Shown here: in pieces, positions 1 to 4,824 of the stretch
Layout of the letters: each line of letters starts with the position of its first letter
Position numbering within the stretch: position 1 is the stretch's first letter
DNA from: an uncultured Mycoplasmatota bacterium
GTDB lineage: Bacteria; Bacillota_I; Bacilli_A; RF39; UBA660
Reading direction: 5' to 3'
Assembly (NCBI GenBank): GCA_946497375.1
Contig: CAMMKE010000033.1
Span: 1 to 12,944, forward strand
DNA length: 12,944 nt
Made by a program: the position numbers and the translations under genes
The notes under the pieces: generated by a model
What the model saw: the letters and a program-made list of their open reading frames with translations, nothing else
Told to the model about the DNA's origin: nothing
Databases searched by the model: none

Positions 1-52
1 CAAAAGGAAATTGGAATAAATTAAATTTCGGACTGGGAATTTAGTCGTTAAA

Positions 53-80
53 AAAGTTCCTTTAATAATTCGGGAACTTT
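53..80 (-). terminator. Candidate hairpin, best read as a minus-strand terminator
   Basis: A perfect 8-bp stem (AAAGTTCC / GGAACTTT) encloses a 12-nt loop. Read on the minus strand, the second arm runs straight into six T residues (complement of 50-55), as in an intrinsic terminator. On the + strand the following sequence, CTATTTAATTTT, is a poorer T-tract. No minus-strand gene is visible upstream of it in the window, so its role is unclear. It may act in both directions to insulate the rpmH promoter from the left neighbour. Confidence 0.4.
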
Positions 81-92
81 CTATTTAATTTT

Positions 93-129
93 ACCTTTTT
101 AATAATTTTTTTCTTATATATAAAAAGGT
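93..129. repeat. 9-bp inverted repeat just upstream of the rpmH promoter
   Basis: ACCTTTTTA (93-101) is the exact reverse complement of TAAAAAGGT (121-129), separated by 19 nt of almost pure A/T. The right arm ends 12 nt before the -35 hexamer of the rpmH promoter. It could be an operator, an upstream AT-rich promoter element or chance in AT-rich DNA. The sequence alone does not decide. Confidence 0.35.
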
Positions 130-141
130 TAAAAGAATTCC

Positions 142-171
142 TTGACAAAGCATAGTTTAACCTATTATAAT
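142..171 (+). promoter_or_regulatory. Sigma-A-type promoter for rpmH-rnpA-yidC-khpB
   Basis: A perfect -35 hexamer TTGACA (142-147) and a perfect -10 hexamer TATAAT (166-171) are 18 nt apart, followed by a short leader to the rpmH start at 202. It is the strongest promoter match in the window, as expected for a ribosomal protein gene. Confidence 0.88.
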
Positions 172-189
172 AATGTAGATTTCAAGTCT

Positions 190-196
190 GGAGGTG
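190..196 (+). promoter_or_regulatory. Ribosome binding site that fixes the rpmH start
   Basis: GGAGGTG lies 5 nt before the ATG at 202. A longer in-frame reading from a TTG at 142 is possible on paper, but that TTG is the -35 hexamer itself, so the translated gene starts at 202. Confidence 0.85.
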
Positions 197-201
197 TTAT
201 A

Positions 202-330
202 ATGAAAAGAACATATCAACCAAACAAAAGAAGAAGAGCAAAGAAACATGGATTCTTCGCTCGTAAAGCAAGTGCTGGTAATATTTTAAATGCTCGTCGT
301 AAGAAGGGACGTAAAGAATTAGTAAAATAA
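202..330 (+). CDS. rpmH: 50S ribosomal protein L34
   Basis: This gene encodes L34, a very small, strongly basic protein of the large ribosomal subunit that packs against 23S rRNA. The 42-residue product starts [18 protein letters not shown], the classic L34 N-terminus, and continues through the basic [10 protein letters not shown] tail. The family is usually about 44 residues; here the segment between the two basic blocks ([14 protein letters not shown]) is slightly shorter and less conventional. The start is set by a strong Shine-Dalgarno 5 nt upstream. It is the first gene of the rpmH-rnpA-yidC-khpB set and is separated from rnpA by a short hairpin with a T-tract, which would let L34 be made in excess over the RNase P protein. 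It uses CGT arginine codons more than the hypothetical genes further on. Confidence 0.97.
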   Translation: MKRTYQPNKRRRAKKHGFFARKASAGNILNARRKKGRKELVK

Positions 331-334
331 AATT

Positions 335-357
335 CACTGTTTTTGCAGTGTTTTTTT
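335..357 (+). terminator. Short attenuator-type terminator between rpmH and rnpA
   Basis: A 5-bp stem CACTG (335-339) / CAGTG (346-350) with a 6-nt loop is followed by seven T residues (351-357). The stem is short, so it probably terminates only part of the transcripts. This fits the different amounts of L34 and RnpA a cell needs, because rnpA has no evident promoter of its own. Confidence 0.65.
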
Positions 358-377
358 AACTTTAGGGACGTGATTAG

Positions 378-704
378 ATGAACAAGAAGTATATAGTAAA
401 AGAAAGTAGAGTCTTTGATGAAGTAATAGAAAATGGTAAAAAGATAAAGAACTATAACTTTGTCATCTTTTATAAAGAAAAAAAAGATTATCCTACTAAG
501 TATGGAATAACCGTTCCAAAGAAAGTAGGAAAGGCTCATATTAGAAATAACCTAAAAAGGAGGGTTAGAGCAATTATCAGAAACTACAACAAAAACTATG
601 AAAAAAACTATAATTGTATTATAATTATAAGAAACAGCTGTCTAAATCTATCTTATCAAGAACTATCTAGCAGCTTACAATATTTATTAGATAAAATTAA
701 GTAA
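378..704 (+). CDS. rnpA: Ribonuclease P protein component
   Basis: RnpA is the protein subunit of RNase P. It binds the catalytic RNA and the 5' leader of pre-tRNA and supports 5' maturation of tRNAs. The 108-residue product has the usual length and fold order: an N-terminal segment with R11 and F13 (RVFDEV), the central strand KYGITVPKK (41-49), then the RNR signature KKVGKAHIRNNLKRRVR (48-64), whose Arg and Lys residues contact the P RNA. The C-terminal part (70-108) is divergent and Asn/Lys/Tyr-rich, reflecting AT bias. The ATG is preceded by AGGGA at 364-368. The stop codon (702-704) overlaps the Shine-Dalgarno of yidC, indicating one transcript and tight coupling. The RNase P RNA gene (rnpB) is not in this window. 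Confidence 0.96.
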   Translation: MNKKYIVKESRVFDEVIENGKKIKNYNFVIFYKEKKDYPTKYGITVPKKVGKAHIRNNLKRRVRAIIRNYNKNYEKNYNCIIIIRNSCLNLSYQELSSSLQYLLDKIK

Positions 705-714
705 GGAGCATTGT

Positions 715-1644
715 ATGAAAAAAAGAAAAATAAAATCAAAGATAATTATTATAATAATGTTACTATTTCTAGTAACAGGATGTACCACAACTTTAGTAAA
801 TAAAGATAATGAACCGGTAAAAAATCCTGAAACAGGGCAGTCTTTAACAGAAAACATTCTTTGCCAACCAGAAAATGAACAAACTAGAAAGTTATATGAA
901 AAAAATGGCGTTAAACTAAAAGATTTACCAAAGTGTTCAGAATTTACACCAGGTTCAACAGAATATGATGGACTATGGACTGGAATATTTGTTAAACCAC
1001 TAGCATTTTTAATCGTAACATTAGGTAAATATATTGGTAGTTTTGCTTTAAGTATTATCATTATTACTATTATAATAAGATTAATATTATTCCCATTCAC
1101 AAGAAAAATGGCAGTACAAAGTGAAATGATGAAAAAAGCTTCTCCTGAACTTGCTAGAATTCAAAAGAAGTATGAAGGTAAAACAGACCAAGACTCTATG
1201 TTAAAACAAAATCAAGAAATGATGATGGTTTATAAAAAGTATAACTTTAATCCTCTAACGAGTTGTTTAATCTCATTTATACAACTTCCTCTATTATTAG
1301 CATTCTTAGAAGCGATAAATAGGGTCCCTGCAATATTTGAAGAAAACTTCCTAGGAATACAGTTAGGAACAACGCCACTAGTAGGTTTTGGTAGTAGTAC
1401 CTTCTATATGTATATAGTTCTTATCGTTATAATAGGTGCCTCAACAATTTTAATGTTTAAAACAACCAATAATAGTGCAAGTGACCCATCAATGAAAATG
1501 ATGCCTATCATGATGAGTGTAATTATTATCATAACTGCATTTTTCATGCCAGCTGCTCTAGGAATATATTGGTCAGTAGGTAATATATTCGCTATTGTTC
1601 AAAATATTGTTGTAATGAGGGGGATGGAAAAACATGGTAAATAA
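715..1644 (+). CDS. yidC: Membrane protein insertase YidC/SpoIIIJ, lipoprotein type
   Basis: YidC inserts membrane proteins into the lipid bilayer, alone or with SecYEG. The 309-residue product has a Lys-rich n-region, a hydrophobic stretch and a lipobox V-T-G-C with the lipidated Cys at 23, as in Gram-positive YidC1. An extracellular segment (24-88) follows, then the membrane domain. The key groove arginine is R122 in TM1 (IIIRLILFPF). The cytoplasmic coiled-coil loop is about 130-178, the next helix 179-200 carries an ISFIQLPLL motif, another helix lies at about 228-249, and the final pair is at 263-300 with the MPAALGIYW motif. SpoIIIJ homologues are usually about 260 residues. The excess lies in the segment after the lipobox, which holds two extra Cys (50 and 74). 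AAGGAG (703-708) precedes the ATG. The gene overlaps khpB by 11 nt, a conserved pairing. Confidence 0.96.
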   Translation: MKKRKIKSKIIIIIMLLFLVTGCTTTLVNKDNEPVKNPETGQSLTENILCQPENEQTRKLYEKNGVKLKDLPKCSEFTPGSTEYDGLWTGIFVKPLAFLIVTLGKYIGSFALSIIIITIIIRLILFPFTRKMAVQSEMMKKASPELARIQKKYEGKTDQDSMLKQNQEMMMVYKKYNFNPLTSCLISFIQLPLLLAFLEAINRVPAIFEENFLGIQLGTTPLVGFGSSTFYMYIVLIVIIGASTILMFKTTNNSASDPSMKMMPIMMSVIIIITAFFMPAALGIYWSVGNIFAIVQNIVVMRGMEKHGK

Positions 1645-2242
1645 ACATGAATATACAGGAAAAACATATGAAGAAGCTGTTAACAAAGCCAAAATAGATT
1701 TACAAGAGTTAGAAGAAAACTTAATAATAAATACTAAAGAAGAAAAGAAAACTTTACTATCTAAAAAAGTAGAGATAGAAGTAATAGAAAAAAGAGAAGT
1801 AAAAGATTATCTAAAAAAAATAATTAAAACTCTATTAAAAGATATGGGCTTTGATGTTGAAATAGAAATAACTGTTAATAACAATACCCCAACATATCGA
1901 CTATATTCTACTAATGATGCCTTATTAATAGGAAAAGATGGTAAAAATTTAAAAGCCTTAACAACTGTAGTAAATGCTATACTAACAAAAGAGATAAATA
2001 GTAATTATAAATTCTTAATAGATGTAAGTGACTATAAAGAAAAAAATGAAAGAAGAATTGAACGCCTTGCCAAAAAGTTAGCAAGAGAAGTAAGAGAAAC
2101 AAAAGTAGAAGTAAAGATGGATTCCATGAACTCATATCAAAGAAGACTAGTACACAATATTTTAAATAATAATAAATATGTCTATACTGAAAGTGTAGGA
2201 GAAGAACCTAATCGTTGTGTTGTTATAAAACCTCGTGACTAG
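1634..2242 (+). CDS. khpB: RNA-binding protein KhpB (Jag): Jag-N, KH and R3H domains
   Basis: KhpB/Jag is a cytoplasmic RNA-binding protein, usually encoded next to YidC, that affects cell elongation and envelope-related functions in Gram-positives and partners with KhpA. The 202-residue product shows a Jag-N segment (about 3-52, YTGKTYEEAVNKA), a KH domain with the GxxG loop G100-K-D-G103 (IGKDGKNL), and a C-terminal R3H domain (about 140-199) with the RxxxH motif R170/H174 and the ending NRCVVIKP. The Jag-N hairpin that normally reads KKGFLGxG is KKTLLSKK here. GAGGGGG (1617-1623) lies 10 nt before the ATG, inside the 3' end of yidC, so translation is likely coupled. The TAG stop lies inside a terminator stem. 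The protein is similar in length to B. subtilis Jag. Confidence 0.93.
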   Translation: MVNKHEYTGKTYEEAVNKAKIDLQELEENLIINTKEEKKTLLSKKVEIEVIEKREVKDYLKKIIKTLLKDMGFDVEIEITVNNNTPTYRLYSTNDALLIGKDGKNLKALTTVVNAILTKEINSNYKFLIDVSDYKEKNERRIERLAKKLAREVRETKVEVKMDSMNSYQRRLVHNILNNNKYVYTESVGEEPNRCVVIKPRD

Positions 2243-2253
2243 GTTCTTTTTTT
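2229..2253 (+). terminator. Intrinsic terminator overlapping the khpB stop
   Basis: AACCT (2229-2233) pairs with AGGTT (2241-2245) across a 7-nt loop, then one C and seven T residues (2247-2253). The khpB stop TAG (2240-2242) sits at the loop/3' arm boundary. The stem is short, so read-through is possible. It ends the rpmH-rnpA-yidC-khpB unit. Confidence 0.65.
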
Positions 2254-2255
2254 GT

Positions 2256-2282
2256 AAAGTTTTGACTAATTTATCAAACTTT
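2256..2282. repeat. Inverted repeat in the khpB to 238-residue gene spacer
   Basis: AAAGTTTTGA (2256-2265) pairs with TCAAACTTT (2274-2282) with one bulged T. It follows the khpB terminator directly and precedes the next promoter. No strong T-tract follows on the + strand. It may reinforce termination or be a regulatory site. The rest of this spacer (2283-2356) holds the next promoter and ribosome binding site and nothing else I can identify. Confidence 0.4.
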
Positions 2283-2294
2283 CCTTATTTGACC

Positions 2295-2323
2295 TTTACA
2301 GTATCACAAAATATCTATATAAT
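2295..2323 (+). promoter_or_regulatory. Sigma-A-type promoter for the 238-residue gene and mnmE-mnmG-rsmG
   Basis: TTTACA (2295-2300, five of six consensus bases) and a perfect TATAAT (2318-2323) are exactly 17 nt apart, between the khpB terminator and the ribosome binding site GGAAGGTG (2345-2352). It would drive the unknown gene and, through overlaps and short gaps, mnmE, the 123-residue gene, mnmG and rsmG. Confidence 0.8.
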
Positions 2324-2356
2324 AATAAGACTGAAAAAAGGAAAGGAAGGTGTTAT

Positions 2357-3073
2357 ATGCAAGAAATAGTTGCAGATACAATTAATGATTTAGAATTTTT
2401 AAAGTTACAATTAACTACTGAAATAGATGTTATAAAAAATGGTGTAAACAGTTTAGAAGCATTAGAAGCAGTACAGGAATATATTGCCCTAAAACAAGAA
2501 ATAGATAAAACTTCTAATATAATAAAATCCATTGAATTAATAAAAAAAGCAGAAGAATTAAAAAATACTTATGCTGAAGTAAAACAATATGAGGGAACTC
2601 CAATAACTATAGAATATTATCAAGAAAAATTAAAATACCTTGAAAAATTAATTTCTGTAAATGGTATAATATATAATAAAGAAAGAGAAGACAAGATTTT
2701 ATACTCTCCTGTAACAGCGCTAAAACACTTAATTAATTTAAAGGAACAAGAAGGATTACCAGCAAGCTTTACTATAGAAGAGTTAAATAATTATATAGAT
2801 GCTGTAAGAAACTCTTTGCAAGCTTATAAAGTATACGAAGATGATAAGGTAGTAAATGATATATTAGGTTATAAGGTATATGAAAATCCTCATAATTATG
2901 ATATAAAGAATGTAAAAGAACTACCATCTATAAAATTAGAATATTTAAATGAAAAAGATAGTTTAACAGAAAGAGAAAAAGAAGCATTCTTTGGAACAGA
3001 AGTTTATAAAGCTTTAGGTATATCTAAAGAACAAGATAAAGTAAAAAGAATAGGAGTAATGAAAAATGTCTGA
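2357..3073 (+). CDS. Unrecognised 238-residue coiled-coil-rich protein
   Basis: I do not recognise this protein. It is mostly helical, acidic and basic residues alternate, and no signal peptide or membrane segment is visible, so it is likely cytoplasmic. Residues about 10-80 have heptad-like Leu/Ile spacing (LEFLKLQL, IIKSIELIKKAEELK) consistent with a coiled coil. The middle (100-185) is richer in Tyr and carries a short repeat, YKVYE, at 158-162 and again at 172-176. The C-terminus is charged. It starts the transcription unit, behind a good promoter and a ribosome binding site 4 nt before the ATG. It ends in TGA inside mnmE (8-nt overlap), so its translation is coupled to that of mnmE. In B. 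subtilis, jag and mnmE are adjacent with nothing between, so this is a lineage-specific insertion. A role linked to tRNA modification is only guilt by association. Confidence 0.8.
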   Translation: MQEIVADTINDLEFLKLQLTTEIDVIKNGVNSLEALEAVQEYIALKQEIDKTSNIIKSIELIKKAEELKNTYAEVKQYEGTPITIEYYQEKLKYLEKLISVNGIIYNKEREDKILYSPVTALKHLINLKEQEGLPASFTIEELNNYIDAVRNSLQAYKVYEDDKVVNDILGYKVYENPHNYDIKNVKELPSIKLEYLNEKDSLTEREKEAFFGTEVYKALGISKEQDKVKRIGVMKNV

Positions 3074-4421
3074 TACCATAGTTGCTATATCAACGAAACT
3101 AGGAGTAGGGGCTATCTCTATTATAAGAGTAAGTGGGGATAATGCTATTTCCTTAGTAAATAAAGTCTTTAGAGGAAAAGATTTAACAAAAGTAGACTCT
3201 CATACTATAAATTATGGATTTATTCATGATGGTAAAGAAGATATAGATGAAGTATTAGTAACAGTAATGAGGTCTCCTAAAACTTTTACAAGAGAAGATA
3301 TAGTAGAAATAAATTGTCATGGAGGAATATCTACAACCCTTAGAATTCTTGATTTGTTAATAGAAAACGGAGGAAGAAGGGCAGAAGCAGGTGAGTTTAC
3401 GAAAAGAGCCTTCCTTAATGGTAGAATAGATTTAACCGAAGCTGAAGCTGTAATGGACTTAATAGAAAGTAAGACTGATAATAGCAGAAAACTAGCTTTA
3501 TCATCTCTAGAAGGTTCTCTAAAGAAATATATTAATAGTTTTAGAGATAAATTAAAACATGTTCTAGCCAATATCGAAGTTAATATCGATTATCCTGAGT
3601 ACTATGATATAGAAGAGGTTACTAAGAAAGAGTTAAAAGAAGTAATAACTAGTCTTGAAAAGGATTTAAAGAACTTAGTAACAAAGTCAGAAGAAAGACA
3701 GATTATCAAAAATGGTATTAAAACTATAATTATAGGAAGACCTAATGTAGGTAAGAGTAGCATTTTAAATAGATTTCTAAAAGAAGATAAGGCCATCGTT
3801 ACTGATATTGAAGGAACAACAAGAGATATCGTTGAAGGAAGTATTATCTTTGATGGTATAGAATTATCCCTAATTGATACAGCAGGAATAAGAGATACAG
3901 ATAACTTAGCCGAAAAAATAGGAGTAGAGAAGAGTTTATCTTTGATAGATAAAACTAACCTTATTATAGTGGTATTAAACTCTAGTGAAGAATTAACTGA
4001 TAATGATAAGTTCATCTTAGATAAAGTTAAAGATAAAAATCCAATCATAGTTTTAAATAAAAACGATTTGCCAATTAAAATAGATAAATCTAAGTTAGAC
4101 TTTAAACATATTGTAAGTACTAATACTAATACACTAGATGGAATAGAACCATTAAAAGAAGAGATAAAGAGTATGTTTAAATTATCTGAGATAAAAGAAG
4201 ATGATTACACTTATCTTGCTAATGAAAGACAGTTGAGCCTTGCTAAACAAGCTTTAAAGAGTCTAGTCGATGCTAAAAACAGTTTAGAAAGCGATGAACC
4301 TGTTGATATAATAGAAATAGATTTAAAAGAAGTATTTGATATACTAGGTTCTATTACAGGAGAAAGTTATAGTGATGAACTATTAGATGAATTGTTTGCA
4401 AATTTCTGTGTAGGAAAATAA
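3066..4421 (+). CDS. mnmE: tRNA modification GTPase MnmE
   Basis: MnmE, with MnmG, installs the carboxymethylaminomethyl-type group at C5 of wobble uridine 34 in tRNAs, using a 5,10-methylene-THF-derived carbon and GTP hydrolysis. The 451-residue product is full length. The N-terminal folate-binding domain (1-118) starts MSDTIVAISTKLGVGAISIIR and holds EAGEFTKRAFLNGRIDL (107-123). A helical domain follows, then the inserted G domain with G1 GRPNVGKSS (224-232), G2 GTTRD (250-254), G3 DTAG (271-274) and G4 NKND (331-334). The C-terminal helical part ends in FCVGK with the conserved Cys448 (usually FCIGK). AGGAG (3052-3056) lies 9 nt before the ATG, which overlaps the previous gene by 8 nt. The gene is separated from its functional partner mnmG by one unknown gene. 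Confidence 0.98.
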   Translation: MSDTIVAISTKLGVGAISIIRVSGDNAISLVNKVFRGKDLTKVDSHTINYGFIHDGKEDIDEVLVTVMRSPKTFTREDIVEINCHGGISTTLRILDLLIENGGRRAEAGEFTKRAFLNGRIDLTEAEAVMDLIESKTDNSRKLALSSLEGSLKKYINSFRDKLKHVLANIEVNIDYPEYYDIEEVTKKELKEVITSLEKDLKNLVTKSEERQIIKNGIKTIIIGRPNVGKSSILNRFLKEDKAIVTDIEGTTRDIVEGSIIFDGIELSLIDTAGIRDTDNLAEKIGVEKSLSLIDKTNLIIVVLNSSEELTDNDKFILDKVKDKNPIIVLNKNDLPIKIDKSKLDFKHIVSTNTNTLDGIEPLKEEIKSMFKLSEIKEDDYTYLANERQLSLAKQALKSLVDAKNSLESDEPVDIIEIDLKEVFDILGSITGESYSDELLDELFANFCVGK

Positions 4422-4437
4422 GAAAGGAATAATATAA

Positions 4438-4809
4438 ATGTGTGAGAAAATTACTAAAAAAAATTCAATTTTATTTAATCAATTATGGATAAACAAAGCC
4501 ATAGAAGATGGTAATAGTTTTGTTTTAATATCTAAAAAAGAAGATGATAAAAGTATTGGAGAAATAATAGAAGAAAGATATATAGAAGAAGATTTAGAAC
4601 CAAAAAGCAAGAAAGTAACTGAACATGATTCAATATTATTTCAAAGAGAGTGGATAGAAAAATATAGAGAAGAAGGTTTGCCTATTCCAAATCGAAGAGT
4701 AGCATTAAAATATAGTTTAGGACAAATCCTTGCTTTAAAATATTCTGAAATAGAAATGAGAAAAATGTTTAAAGAAAGAGAAAAAGAAAAAGTACTAGAA
4801 TTAAAATAA
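4438..4809 (+). CDS. Unrecognised 123-residue protein with an internal 22-residue duplication
   Basis: I do not recognise a family. The protein is charged, has no signal peptide or membrane segment, and is probably cytoplasmic. Its clearest feature is a duplicated motif: residues 4-25 and 59-80 align without gaps as K-[IV]-T-[KE]-x-[ND]-S-I-L-F-x-x-x-W-I-x-K-x-x-E-[DE]-G, with 11 of 22 identical. Linkers rich in Glu and Lys separate and follow the copies, and the C-terminus (101-123) is a charged helix. An AAGGA site (4424-4428) precedes the ATG, 16 nt after the mnmE stop, and the gap to mnmG is 15 nt, so it is cotranscribed with both. Insertion between mnmE and mnmG suggests an accessory in this lineage, but no function can be inferred. 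The duplicated W/F-containing motif may bind a ligand or peptide twice, or form a pseudo-dimer. Confidence 0.78.
   Translation: MCEKITKKNSILFNQLWINKAIEDGNSFVLISKKEDDKSIGEIIEERYIEEDLEPKSKKVTEHDSILFQREWIEKYREEGLPIPNRRVALKYSLGQILALKYSEIEMRKMFKEREKEKVLELK
4447..4512 (+). repeat. First copy of the internal repeat in the 123-residue gene
   Basis: This codes for residues 4-25 of the 123-residue protein, with the motif SILF...WI.K..E.G. At the DNA level ATTCAATTTTATTT (from 4463) matches ATTCAATATTATTT of the second copy at all but one position, suggesting true duplication rather than convergence. Confidence 0.65.
4612..4677 (+). repeat. Second copy of the internal repeat in the 123-residue gene
   Basis: This codes for residues 59-80, aligned without gaps to residues 4-25, offset by 165 nt. 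Identical positions are K, T, S, I, L, F, W, I, K, E and G. Conservative changes are I/V, N/D and D/E. Confidence 0.65.
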
Positions 4810-4824
4810 AGGTAGTGATGTTAG

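Larger units (their letters stand above)
1..141. other. Gene-free leader with several inverted repeats upstream of rpmH
   Basis: I see no open reading frame here. The stretch is very AT-rich and contains three inverted repeats: TAAATTTC/GGAATTTA (22-29 and 36-43, one G-T wobble), AAAGTTCC/GGAACTTT (53-60 and 73-80) and ACCTTTTTA/TAAAAAGGT (93-101 and 121-129). In many Bacillota the region upstream of rpmH faces dnaA and lies next to oriC. That is known synteny, not something visible here, because dnaA is outside the window and I find no convincing DnaA box (TTATCCACA type). The left edge could equally be the 3' end of a neighbouring gene or RNA. Confidence 0.5.

Noticed and set aside
1..200. 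DnaA boxes and an oriC call
   Set aside because: No TTATCCACA or close variant is present on either strand. AT-richness and synteny alone are not enough.
142..201. In-frame N-terminal extension of rpmH from a TTG at 142
   Set aside because: The TTG is part of the -35 hexamer, the added residues do not resemble L34, and a strong ribosome binding site precedes the ATG at 202.
687..1100. Minus-strand open frame across yidC
   Set aside because: It lies opposite a well-supported gene, has no family resemblance and reflects AT-rich codon bias. The same applies to the minus-strand frames at 216-539, 3317-3571, 3602-4048, 4830-5072 and 12250-12489.
3071..3073. TGA read as Trp (mycoplasma code)
   Set aside because: The TGA ends a gene that overlaps mnmE, and tryptophan is encoded by TGG throughout the window, so the standard code fits.
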